Positions 8,758 through 15,909 of a stretch of 64,000 nucleotides of DNA are shown here, in pieces (the stretch's first letter is position 1; every line of letters starts with the position of its first letter). Origin of the DNA: Lignipirellula cremea (lineage in GTDB: Bacteria > Planctomycetota > Planctomycetia > Pirellulales > Pirellulaceae); assembly GCF_007751035.1 (NCBI RefSeq), contig NZ_CP036433.1, positions 7,793,001 through 7,857,000 on the forward strand, read 5' to 3'. The translations under genes and the position numbers were made by a program. The notes beneath the pieces are model-generated. The model saw only the letters and a program-made list of their open reading frames with translations. It made no database searches and was not told the DNA's origin.

Positions 8758-9333
8758 ATGACGGATGACCAACGCGTTGCTCGCCTCGTCGCTGAATTGG
8801 CGGGCACCGGCGCACAGGTCAACGGCGCGTTTCAGGTTTGGGCACTCGAGGCGCAGCTGACCGACGCCCACTTGCATGGAATCTCAAGCTGGGCCGACCT
8901 TGAATTCTTGATGGCCGCGGGTTGCCCGATCACCGATGCCGGACTGGCTTCGATTTGCTGCTTTCGTCGGCTAGTTTCACTCGACATAGGTGGCACGGCA
9001 ATCACTGCGAATGCGATCTCAACCGCCGAACTGCCGGAAACGCTTACAACCTTCGGTTTGTACGACATCCCGTTGACAGATGATGCTGCTAATCGAATTG
9101 CGCAGTTGCCCGAAATACGGATGCTTAATTGCAACGAATGCGGATTGTCACTGCCCGCATTTCACCGCTTGGTCGAGCTTCCAAAGCTGCGCGGATTCGA
9201 GGCGTTGGGCTGTCCTGTCCCAGATGATGATGCGCGAGCAATTTCTCGACGCATCCCACACGGTCTGCTACGATTGGACTCAGGCGTGTGGAGCAATGGA
9301 GACGTCAAACGTCCGCCCAGAAACAGGTCGTAA
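8758..9333 (+). CDS. Cassette 2: leucine-rich-repeat-like protein
   Basis: The protein has 191 residues and the ATG lies 19 bases after the attC R' box. The central part (about residues 38-150) shows LRR-type units such as ITDAGLASICCFRRLVSLDI, ITANAISTAELPETLTTFGL and ALPxLRGFEALGC-like segments. Planctomycete cytosolic LRR proteins share this T-DxGL pattern. It is probably a protein-interaction module. No signal peptide is seen. The stop codon TAA overlaps the R'' box TCGTAAC (9328-9334), a compact arrangement typical of cassettes. The intact attC that should follow is interrupted by repeat A and the IS91 element. Confidence 0.7.
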   Translation: MTDDQRVARLVAELAGTGAQVNGAFQVWALEAQLTDAHLHGISSWADLEFLMAAGCPITDAGLASICCFRRLVSLDIGGTAITANAISTAELPETLTTFGLYDIPLTDDAANRIAQLPEIRMLNCNECGLSLPAFHRLVELPKLRGFEALGCPVPDDDARAISRRIPHGLLRLDSGVWSNGDVKRPPRNRS

Positions 9334-9334
9334 C

Positions 9335-9447
9335 AATTAGGATTTGTCCTCGCGGGCCGGTGGGTAGATTTGCCGCTGCTAGTTGTTGTTGCGCGTGTGG
9401 GCGGGACTGAATTGCCGTTCGAGGAGCCGAGGTCAAGTCGTTTGTTC
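9335..9447 (+). repeat. 113-base repeat, copy A, directly after an attC R'' box
   Basis: Same length as 18824-18936 and 102 of 113 bases identical by eye. It begins immediately after the R'' box TCGTAAC and ends in TCGTTTGTTC. The IS91 element begins at the next base. No convincing complementary arm is visible inside it, so it is not an ordinary attC half. Its minus strand holds a short high-GC3 frame ending AREDKS that is interrupted in this copy. Confidence 0.8.
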
Positions 9448-9715
9448 GAGAAGCCCGGCGCGTTGCGTGGCCGGGCAGGGCCTTAGGGAAACGCTTCCGA
9501 GGCGGAGCTCGGTCGTAGTGGCTTGCTGCGGAATCGCCTTCGTTTGACGACGGCCAGCGGGACGTTTGAGGGAGAGGCGTTGCATTACGCTTGTCCGTTT
9601 CGCCAGGTATCGATCGTTTTCGACGTCCAAATCGAACGTCGGCGCGCAGTGGGGGCGCGGTCGCTGCCGCGACTTTTGAATCATCAACACGTGTCGTCGA
9701 TCGTGCATCAGCTCG

Positions 9716-10825
9716 CTAAGGCGGTTGAGAAGTGGGGATGGGCCTCGGCGGCGGAGGCGGCTCGAAACGGAGACGCAGCAAGGGCCCGCCGCACTCGCTG
9801 CAGGCGAAGTCGGGCGTCGGCGGCGCGACGATCGTTTCCGTCCAGGCCAGCCAGAACAGCAAGCCCAAGGCGGCCGCCACCAGCCACTTCAGTGATTCGA
9901 TCGATTGTCCCGCGCGAGGACTGAGGAACCCATAATGACGAACCTTTTGCAGCCCTCGCGGCAGGACGTGCTGCAGAAATCGCCGCACGAACTCATCTGC
10001 GTCCAGCCGCATTGTGCGCCAGCGCTGCGAACCGCTGCGGCGATAGCGGAACGTCACCGATTGTTCGTCGCAGGCCACGATCCGCTTGTCGGACAGGGCG
10101 ACGCGAAACACGTAAGGCGCCAGATACTTGACCGCCGCCGCGCCGTCGCCGACCGCCTGGCAGTCGACCACCCAGGACTCGCTCCAGACCGAGTCGTCGA
10201 CCTCGTCCAGCAAGCCCTCTGCGGCAAGCGCCGCACGCAGCTTCCCGCGGTACAGGAGTGACAGAGGTTGACACGGCAGAAAGAAGCTGGTCGGCGTCTG
10301 CCGCCATTGGCCTTCCGCGTCCAGCCCTCCGCCGGGAACGACATAATGCAGGTGCGGATGATAGTTCAAGTCGCGGCCCCAGGTGTGCAACGCTCCGAAG
10401 AAGCCCAGCGTCGTGACGCCTAACCGTTTTGGGTCGGCGGCCAGTGACTTGAGGGCGTCACTCGAAGCGCGGAACATGGCGGCGTACGCTTCGCGCGGAT
10501 GTCGCCGGGCGAACTCGCGGAACGCCTGGGGAACCGTGAACGTCAACAGGAAGTAATGGCACGGCAGCAGCCTGGCGAGCTGTCGTTCGCACCAGACGCC
10601 GCCTTTCTCGCTTTGACAGCTGGGGCAATGGCGGTTGCCGCACGAGCGACCCATCACATGCGCCTGCCCGCACTGGCGGCAGGCGTAATGCACGGTCCCC
10701 AACTCGCCGGTGCGGCAAGCCATGATGCAGCGCAGCACGCGTTTCTGTTCGACAGGCATCGTCGTCGCGTGGCGTTCCAGGTAGGCGGGACCGTGCCGAC
10801 GAAGAACATCGGCGACCGTCAGCAT
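9716..10825 (-). CDS. IS91-family HUH transposase
   Basis: The protein has 369 residues. The N-terminal zinc-binding domain has CRQCGQ and CGNRHCPSCQ (about residues 49-77). The HUH-type metal site is the HPHLH motif within LNYHPHLHYVVPGG (about residue 180). The paired tyrosines of Y2 rolling-circle transposases are in KYLAPYVFR (about residue 238). An extra CSECGG zinc knuckle and a proline-rich tail end the protein. It initiates single-strand nicking at the element origin for rolling-circle transposition. Translation probably couples to the upstream recombinase gene: 4 bases separate them, with a GGGAG site overlapping the recombinase end. The frame is intact, so the element may be active. 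Confidence 0.92.
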   Translation of the reverse strand: MLTVADVLRRHGPAYLERHATTMPVEQKRVLRCIMACRTGELGTVHYACRQCGQAHVMGRSCGNRHCPSCQSEKGGVWCERQLARLLPCHYFLLTFTVPQAFREFARRHPREAYAAMFRASSDALKSLAADPKRLGVTTLGFFGALHTWGRDLNYHPHLHYVVPGGGLDAEGQWRQTPTSFFLPCQPLSLLYRGKLRAALAAEGLLDEVDDSVWSESWVVDCQAVGDGAAAVKYLAPYVFRVALSDKRIVACDEQSVTFRYRRSGSQRWRTMRLDADEFVRRFLQHVLPRGLQKVRHYGFLSPRAGQSIESLKWLVAAALGLLFWLAWTETIVAPPTPDFACSECGGPLLRLRFEPPPPPRPIPTSQPP

Positions 10826-10829
10826 CGAC

Positions 10830-11720
10830 CTACGCTCCCGTATCCAAGGCGGCGCCGACGCCTTGCATCAGCTGGTCGATGATCTGGCGCGTGTGTTCGC
10901 CGCCGGGCTCGGTGACGTGCAAGTACCGCGCGGTGGTCTGCAACGAACTATGGCCCAGCAGCTGCTGCACGCGTCGCAGCCCGACGCCGGCTTCGATCAG
11001 GTGCGAGGCGTAGCTGTGCCGCAGCGTATGAATCGAGACCGACTTGGCCAGCCCTGACTGATCGACGACCCGCTTCCAGGCGCCCTGCACGCTGGCTTCG
11101 GCCATCGGCTTGTCGGCGACGCCGCCTTGGTTGCGGCCGCGTCCCAAAGCGGGAAACAACCAGCGCGGGTTACGATGTTCAAGCCAGTAACGGCGCAACA
11201 TCGCCAGCAGTTCTTGCGGCAGGAGAATAAAGCGATCCTTGGCGCCTTTGCCGCGATGCACATGCAGCATCATCCGCTGGCTGTCGAGATCGGCGACCTG
11301 CAGATGCAGCCCTTCGTTGAGCCGCAAGCCGCAAGCGTACACCGTCCACAAGTAGGCCCGGTTGTGGCGGGTCCGCACCGCGGCGAGCAACTGCCGCACC
11401 TCCGACCGCGACAGCACGTCGGGCAACGTCTTCTGCGGCGGGATGCGAATGTTGCACAGCGTGGCCCACGCGCGCGGCGCGGTGAAGTGATAAAAGAACT
11501 TCACGCCATTGACGGCGACACGCATCGAGCCGGGAGCAAACCCGCAGTCATTCTTGAGATACAGCAAATACTGCCGCACCTGCTCCTCGCTCAGCCGATC
11601 CGGCGGCGTGCGAAAGTGTTCTGCCAACTTCCGCACCGCCCGCAGATACGCCTCCTGGGTGCGTTCGCTCAAGCCCCGCAGCTGCAGGTCTTCCGTCATC
11701 CGCCGTCGCAATTCGCTCAT
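10830..11720 (-). CDS. Tyrosine recombinase of the IS91-type element
   Basis: The protein has 296 residues. The ATG at 11720 follows an AGGAGG box at ideal spacing, so the longer in-frame upstream extension is rejected. The N-terminal SAM-like core-binding domain (LSERTQEAYLRAVRKL) is followed by the catalytic domain. Catalytic residues are seen as Arg in ACGLRLNEGL, Lys near HRGKGAKDR, His-x-x-Arg in HTLRHSYASHL, His in LLGHSSLQ, and Tyr in TTARYLHV. The spacer between the second and third conserved patches lacks the extra helix that marks integron integrases, so this is not IntI. Recombinases of this kind accompany many IS91-type elements. A role in moving the surrounding cassettes is not supported by sequence. 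Confidence 0.9.
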   Translation of the reverse strand: MSELRRRMTEDLQLRGLSERTQEAYLRAVRKLAEHFRTPPDRLSEEQVRQYLLYLKNDCGFAPGSMRVAVNGVKFFYHFTAPRAWATLCNIRIPPQKTLPDVLSRSEVRQLLAAVRTRHNRAYLWTVYACGLRLNEGLHLQVADLDSQRMMLHVHRGKGAKDRFILLPQELLAMLRRYWLEHRNPRWLFPALGRGRNQGGVADKPMAEASVQGAWKRVVDQSGLAKSVSIHTLRHSYASHLIEAGVGLRRVQQLLGHSSLQTTARYLHVTEPGGEHTRQIIDQLMQGVGAALDTGA

Positions 11721-11881
11721 GATCAACCTCCTGGAAAAACGCAAAGAAAAACGTCCTTCCAAGGATGGCGTACAACCACAGCGAAGGGGTAAAATCAAAA
11801 CCTGCCGCGCAGCGGCTTCCTTGAACAAACCGTTGCACCGGAGTCGCGGGAAGCGCGACTCCTGAACTCAGCACCGAACGC

Positions 11882-11909
11882 CGCGACCCGGTGAACGGTA
11901 GCGTTCTGT
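11882..11909 (+). other. attC site 2, right half (left half at 9328-9334)
   Basis: Right arm CGCGACCCGGTG, 9-base spacer AACGGTAGC, R' GTTCTGT (11903-11909). The matching R'' TCGTAAC belongs to cassette 2 at 9328-9334. The left L arm has been lost or displaced by the 113-base repeat and the IS91 element. Confidence 0.75.
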
Positions 11910-11924
11910 CGCTTGGGAGAATCT

Positions 11925-12275
11925 ATGGAACTTCCGGAATTCCGTGTGACGCTGACCCGGCTCAAACTCGGAGAAACGGCCTACCCTCAAGGACCGGACG
12001 TTCCTCACTATGAATACCAAGGCCAGCGATCAAAACTCGGCGGCAAGCCCGATTTGATTTAAGGCGAACGTCCACTACCGAAATGCCCGCAATGCAAAAA
12101 GGAAATGACGTTCGTTGCACAAATTGATTCTGTCGAACATGACTGGCCGTCAAATCCTCATGCAGTGGACTCGCTTTCAGATGATCAAAAATGGATGTTT
12201 TGTGACGTAGGCATGATCTACGTGTTTTACTGTTTTGACTGCATTCACGCTGAGGCTTCCACAGAATTCTATTGA
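11925..12275 (+). pseudogene. Cassette 3: DUF1963 (YwqG-like) gene with an in-frame stop
   Basis: From the ATG at 11925 the frame reads 45 codons, meets TAA at 12060-12062, then continues in the same frame to TGA at 12273-12275. The residues on both sides of the stop form one DUF1963-like domain: KLGGKPDLI before it, then CPQCKKEMTFVAQIDS and the WMFCDVGMIYVFYC segment after it. A single C-to-T change (CAA to TAA) would explain it. The cassette is otherwise intact, running from GTTCTGT to ACAGAAC. It could be a pseudogene, a sequencing error, or expressed as two fragments. DUF1963 proteins have no firmly assigned function. Confidence 0.8.
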
Positions 12276-12302
12276 TGACTCAAACGAAACAGCAGGAACG
12301 CG

Positions 12303-12393
<91 letters not shown>

Positions 12394-12402
12394 GACGCGA
12401 TC

Positions 12403-13074
12403 ATGAACGACATTCAGACCCAACATGATCGCCTGTGGAAGCTGATCGACGACGCGCGAGGCGAATCCAATCACGCAACGGCAAAAGCGATTTTTCGCGA
12501 TGCCGAACAACTTGCGCGGCGCCTTCACGACGCCGAACCTGACGATGCTGAGCATTGCTACGCAATCGCGTTGACGTTTTATCATCGATGGGACACTCAG
12601 AATGAACGCAGCAAATGCATTGAGTGGTTACGCAAGACGGCGGAGCTGGACCCAGATCATCCGTGGGTTCCACTCTATCTCGGATATCAATTCATGGACG
12701 ACAAACGGTACGAAGACGCGTATGCTGAATTCGAGCGAGTCAATCGGGACTACTTTGCATCGCGTGAACTTCATTGGCGAAACATCAAGACTGACGAACT
12801 GATGGTTGTGGCACTGATTCTTGGTGGCTCATCTCCCGTAGATTGTTCCAAGCTCGTTCGCCTTGTGGACCGCTATACTGAAGCTGAGGCCATCGACCAG
12901 CCGATCCCAACGGAGATCGTCAAGACTTTGGCCAATTCGACTAACCGTGAACGATTCACGGTGCCAGCTCAAAAGGTTGCCTCCGAACTGTGTCGATTGA
13001 TCCGAGGATGCGGTGATTCCAACGTTTTTCCTGATGAACTTGCGGCATTGGACTCAGCTGCCAATGTCGGGTAA
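12403..13074 (+). CDS. Cassette 4: TPR-like protein
   Basis: The protein has 223 residues. The ATG at 12403 lies 9 bases after the R' box; an upstream in-frame TTG falls inside attC 3 and is rejected. The N-terminal half has a TPR-like helical repeat character: RDAEQLARRLHDAEPDDAEH, then WLRKTAELDPDHPWVPLYLG, then RYEDAYAEFERV at about residues 25-120. The C-terminal half is helical and unassigned. It is soluble with no leader, and probably a protein-interaction module. The TAA stop is inside R'' GGGTAAC (13069-13075), which is the complement of the cassette's own R' box. Confidence 0.72.
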   Translation: MNDIQTQHDRLWKLIDDARGESNHATAKAIFRDAEQLARRLHDAEPDDAEHCYAIALTFYHRWDTQNERSKCIEWLRKTAELDPDHPWVPLYLGYQFMDDKRYEDAYAEFERVNRDYFASRELHWRNIKTDELMVVALILGGSSPVDCSKLVRLVDRYTEAEAIDQPIPTEIVKTLANSTNRERFTVPAQKVASELCRLIRGCGDSNVFPDELAALDSAANVG

Positions 13075-13159
13075 CCAAGCGGTGAACGGGAGCCGCCGAT
13101 GACGCGGGTTTTGAAATCATAGTTTTTTGGCGGCGGCCCCGTTACCGCCAACGATATTT
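13069..13159 (+). other. attC site 4
   Basis: R'' GGGTAAC (13069-13075), spacer CAAGCGGTG, left arm AACGGGAGCCGCC, core GCGGGTTTTGAAATCATAG, right arm GGCGGCGGCCCCGTT, spacer ACCGCCAAC, R' GATATTT (13153-13159). The R' box departs from GTT by one base, yet still pairs with the next cassette's AAATA R'' remnant. Confidence 0.85.
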
Positions 13160-13172
13160 GTTTGGAGACTTT

Positions 13173-13502
13173 GTGAAGATTGGCTGCCGTTGCGGTGCGA
13201 CAATATCCGACTCGACCGACTACATTTCCCACAAAGCGCACCTCACGCCTGACCAGGATATCTACGGTGTGATGGATGGAATTGACGACGAGGTCATCGA
13301 CCGAGTGGCGTCGGGTGTACTGCCCGTGAAAGATGCATACATGGTATCGAGAAGAATCATGTCATCGCCAACACGGACAATGTGGCAATGCTTCGAGTGC
13401 GGGCGTCTCTACATAGACGGACCGGACGGTGATCTCCACTGCTTCGTTCCTGAAAACGACGAAACCGAAAAACGGATACTTCGAGCACGAAACAGCAAAT
13501 AA
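13173..13502 (+). CDS. Cassette 5: small zinc-ribbon-like protein
   Basis: The protein has 109 residues. A GTG start at 13173 is chosen because GGAG (13164-13167) lies at correct spacing; an in-frame TTG at 13158 overlaps the attC. Cysteine pairs at the N-terminus (CRC, residues 5-7) and in MWQCFECGRLY (about residue 70) suggest metal binding. The C-terminal block IDGPDGDLHCFVPE follows. The function is unknown; similar short WxCxxCGRLY proteins are familiar as integron cassette products. The stop codon TAA (13500-13502) is formed across the intron 1 boundary, so intron insertion has not lengthened the protein. Confidence 0.7.
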   Translation: MKIGCRCGATISDSTDYISHKAHLTPDQDIYGVMDGIDDEVIDRVASGVLPVKDAYMVSRRIMSSPTRTMWQCFECGRLYIDGPDGDLHCFVPENDETEKRILRARNSK

Positions 13503-14304
13503 TCGGGTAGCCGGACGGGTTTCCCCGCCCGGCCCCCACACCACCGTACGTGCGGGTCCGCATACGGCGGTTCAACGAAGGAGTTCAGTCCGGGCCGCGA
13601 GTAGCGTCCGAAAGACAGGTTCGGTGCTGGCGGCAGCGACCACTGCTTCCCTTTGCAACTCACGGATCAGACTCAAGGCTGGCTGCTCGACCAGCGCCCG
13701 TGCGGTACGTCCCGGTCGGGACAATGAACCTGCGGTCTCTTCAGGCGAAGAGTGGTTCCCTCGCACCGAGCTCGTCGATGGCTCCTCCTTCTTCATTGTT
13801 CGGTCCTTCCCGTCTCGATTGGTGTTCGAGGATCGGTACCTCGACCTCTGCTGACTCCTGCCTCGCCCGCTGGGGATTGCTCCGCGGCGGTCCAGCCTTT
13901 CAGGCAAGCCTTACTTGCTGGGGCGAACGACGGCTCGCAAGCCGCCTGGCAGGTCTCCCCGGATAAGAACGTGATCTTTCGCTGCACAAGCTCGCCCTTT
14001 ACCTGAACGACCGTCTGGGAACGGCTTCGTGATGTTGTGCTCACTCGCCTGGTCGAACCGGCCTTATAGGACGTTTCTGTTCGTAACCTCGCAGCTTGGG
14101 TGGGAATGCGACCGACGGCGAAATCAGGCCGGTACTTACGCACGCATTCGCAGGCTTCCTCCCCACGGTCGGTCGCCCTTCCGCAGTTGCCTTCACCTCG
14201 TACTTTGTCAATCGGAGCAATCATTTGGTATACTGACCTCCTTAGACTCCCAGTCTCGTACACGGGACTTTCACCCGATAAAATCACGCCCATGCCGGGC
14301 GTAC
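13502..14304 (-). mobile_element. ORF-less group II intron 1 (class C, attC type), 803 bases
   Basis: Read on the minus strand it starts GTACGCCCGGCATGGGCGTG, followed by GGGTGAAAGTCCCGTG, which is characteristic of class C group II intron 5' ends. It ends with a domain-V-like hairpin (CCGTATGCGG...CGCACGTACGG, about 13547-13575), a GC stem, and ..CCCGAT. Insertion is antisense to the cassettes and splits R'' at TTGT/T on the bottom strand, the known class C-attC target. No reverse transcriptase is encoded. A 74-residue frame (13572-13796, minus, starting MKKEEP) is conserved in copy 2. The domain V loop is GACC, not a GNRA tetraloop, so catalytic competence is uncertain. Confidence 0.85.
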
Positions 14305-14390
14305 ACAATGCCGTGAACCGGAGCGGCCGATAGCGCGGGTTTTGAAATCAGAAGTTTTTGGCGGCCGCCCGGTTACGGCTGTCGTTAGGC
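14305..14390 (+). other. attC site 5 (R'' at 13497-13501 separated by intron 1)
   Basis: After the intron the site resumes with AC, spacer AATGCCGTG, left arm AACCGGAGCGGCCG, core GCGGGTTTTGAAATCAGAAG, right arm GGCGGCCGCCCGGTT, spacer ACGGCTGTC, R' GTTAGGC (14384-14390). Confidence 0.88.
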
Positions 14391-14404
14391 GGCGGAGGCT
14401 TCGA

Positions 14405-14722
14405 ATGCCAGATGAGCGCTTCTGGCGAGACGCCAGCGGGAGGCTGACCTTCAACCTGCCCGGCGTCGGCGCCACGGACTATCCTGGCGTGTGCCGAGAC
14501 CTCTCCGATGCGTTGGGTCTCGTGCCGGCCGGGGAGATCGTCATCGGTCCGGAGCAGATGTTCTGGGACTTCCAGCGAGGCGACCAGCTGGTTAGCCTGG
14601 ATTGGGATATCTGGATGGACTTCATAGTTGTAGCCAAGTCCGAGGAGGCTGAGCCGTTGGTGGGGGATGTCGCCGCCTGGCTTCGCGCGAGCCCTTGGGC
14701 GACGGCCAACGACACCGCCTAA
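14405..14722 (+). CDS. Cassette 6: small unknown protein
   Basis: The protein has 105 residues. The ATG at 14405 lies 15 bases after the R' box, with GGAGG at 14394-14398 as ribosome site. It is acidic, Trp- and Asp-rich (for example GEIVIGPEQMFWDF and LDWDIWMDFIVVAKS), with no leader or membrane segment. No family is recognised. GC content is higher than in cassettes 7 and 9, suggesting a different donor. The stop overlaps R'' GCCTAAC, which complements the cassette's own GTTAGGC. Confidence 0.68.
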   Translation: MPDERFWRDASGRLTFNLPGVGATDYPGVCRDLSDALGLVPAGEIVIGPEQMFWDFQRGDQLVSLDWDIWMDFIVVAKSEEAEPLVGDVAAWLRASPWATANDTA

Positions 14723-14816
14723 CCTCGCGCTGCAGCGGAACCCGCACCACCGCCGCACTTCTACTACTATCATCGCGTTCTCGACGGTGCGGGTCCGCTG
14801 AGCTTTGACTTTATCG
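14717..14816 (+). other. attC site 6
   Basis: R'' GCCTAAC (14717-14723), spacer CTCGCGCTG, left arm CAGCGGAACCCGCACC, right arm GGTGCGGGTCCGCTG, spacer AGCTTTGAC, R' TTTATCG (14810-14816). The arms differ from the GAAATCA-core family, and R' has T in place of the first G of GTT. 100 bases. Confidence 0.8.
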
Positions 14817-14844
14817 TGCTTGATCCGCGAAACCGGTCCACGCT

Positions 14845-15303
14845 ATGCAAGAATACAAGAAACGTGTCCGCTTGCTCGCCGAACGGTACGGAGCATCCAT
14901 TGACTATGCCAACGACGATGGCCTAACGTTGACCACATTAGTCGGCAGCATCTGTTTCACTCCGACATCAAAGAGTGACATGAATTGCAAGATAACGAGA
15001 CAAAAGACAAATGTCGCATTCACGTGCCCCAAGGCATTTGTATTCGACATCGTTGACCGATTCGCGACGGGCAAACCCCTTGATGGCTACAAACCGAAGG
15101 GAAATCCATTGACATTGCAAGAATACATCGACGAGGAACATGCAACCGAAAGGGTATCGCAACTAAAAAACCGGATTGTCGCAGGAACCGCAAACAATGG
15201 CGAACTAGGTGGAAACCACTACAACGCCGAATATTTCAACGGCATACTCGTGCTGTTCGACATTTTCACCGGTGCCCCTACCAATGTTGTCGAACTGACT
15301 TAA
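14845..15303 (+). CDS. Cassette 7: unknown protein
   Basis: The protein has 152 residues, starting with the ATG at 14845. It is a basic, mixed alpha/beta soluble protein with no leader. Features include a central CPKAFVFDIVDRFATGKPL segment and a hydrophobic C-terminal NGILVLFDIFTG stretch. No family is recognised. The base composition is visibly more AT-rich than the flanking chromosomal genes, consistent with acquisition from another genome. The attC R'' CGATAAC begins 13 bases after the stop. Confidence 0.68.
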   Translation: MQEYKKRVRLLAERYGASIDYANDDGLTLTTLVGSICFTPTSKSDMNCKITRQKTNVAFTCPKAFVFDIVDRFATGKPLDGYKPKGNPLTLQEYIDEEHATERVSQLKNRIVAGTANNGELGGNHYNAEYFNGILVLFDIFTGAPTNVVELT

Positions 15304-15315
15304 AACACAAATGCA

Positions 15316-15405
15316 CGATAACCATCGCATGCAACGGAGCCGGCGGTCGGGTCGGTTTTGAAGTCAAAGCATCTCGCGCCGGCCCGCTGATGCGTAGCGT
15401 TATGC
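15316..15405 (+). other. attC site 7
   Basis: R'' CGATAAC (15316-15322), spacer CATCGCATG, left arm CAACGGAGCCGGCG, core GGTCGGTTTTGAAGTCAAAG, right arm CGCCGGCCCGCTG, spacer ATGCGTAGC, R' GTTATGC (15399-15405). 90 bases. Confidence 0.88.
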
Positions 15406-15427
15406 TGCAAAAGCGGAGGTTTCGTAG

Positions 15428-15886
15428 ATGTGGGCCGTCACAACGAACTTGCTGATCGGCACTGATGGCGACGCTCGTGATCGGACAAGCCTTATCGACA
15501 ATGGCGTGGCACATATCGTCAACTGCGCTGTTGAACTCGAGTCCTACTTTCCCAAGCGTTTCTCGTACACGCGGCTCGATCTAAAAGACCCTGACGAAAA
15601 CTTCCACAAGATCATTGATTCCACCGCAGGAATCATCGCGAAAAAACGAGAATCCGGACGCGTATTGGTTCATTGCCATGGAGCACTCAGTCGTAGTCCT
15701 GCCGTGGTACTCGCCTATCTCTGCAGCACGGGCTGCTCACTCATTCAATCGGCCGAAACACTGTCAAAGGCATTGCCGACACGCCCCAACTCGATATTCT
15801 TGACGCAACTCTTGGATCGTTTCCCGATCGATACGCAGGACGAGCCCGTGTCAACACTTTATGCCATTCTCAGCGCTCAAGGCTGA
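15428..15886 (+). CDS. Cassette 8: dual-specificity-type protein phosphatase
   Basis: The protein has 152 residues, with ATG at 15428 preceded by GGAGG at proper spacing. The signature loop HCHGALSR gives the CX5R motif with catalytic Cys83 and Arg89, followed by SPAVVLAYL. Asp54 or Asp56 in LDLKDPDENF is placed to be the general acid. The length matches a minimal DSP domain without targeting regions. It should hydrolyse phospho-Tyr/Ser/Thr or another phosphomonoester; the substrate is unknown. A phosphatase is an unusual cargo for an integron cassette. The R'' box GCATA|A lies 18 bases past the stop and is split by intron 2. Confidence 0.85.
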   Translation: MWAVTTNLLIGTDGDARDRTSLIDNGVAHIVNCAVELESYFPKRFSYTRLDLKDPDENFHKIIDSTAGIIAKKRESGRVLVHCHGALSRSPAVVLAYLCSTGCSLIQSAETLSKALPTRPNSIFLTQLLDRFPIDTQDEPVSTLYAILSAQG

Positions 15887-15909
15887 CTGTTGCGAGGACG
15901 TGCTGCATA

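Larger units (their letters stand above)
9448..11862 (-). mobile_element. IS91-family element with tyrosine recombinase and HUH transposase
   Basis: The left end abuts GTTC (9444-9447), which read on the element's strand is GAAC, the known IS91 target next to the origin end. A 7-bp hairpin lies just inside (9453-9459 with 9470-9476), at the oriIS position downstream of the transposase. The other end is placed at a perfect 9-bp hairpin (11840-11848 with 11854-11862), a candidate terIS. Both genes read leftwards, 4 bases apart. No target duplication is expected for this rolling-circle family and none is seen. The insertion splits attC 2. The exact right boundary is inferred. Confidence 0.75.

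Noticed and set aside
9335-9447. The 113-base repeat as a VCR-like long attC site
   Set aside because: The left and right halves do not pair and no R' box complementary to the preceding R'' is at its right end; kept as a repeat of unknown type.
10830-11720. The tyrosine recombinase as the integron integrase of the array
   Set aside because: The segment between the second and third conserved patches lacks the extra helix of IntI. The gene is coupled to an IS91 transposase, reads inside the array and is enclosed by the IS element's hairpin ends.
13793-14308. Minus-strand open frame of 171 codons (and its twin at 16201-16728)
   Set aside because: They lie within the structured 5' half of the group II intron copies and start at the intron end. 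The residues have no protein-like character, and RNA structure explains the conservation.
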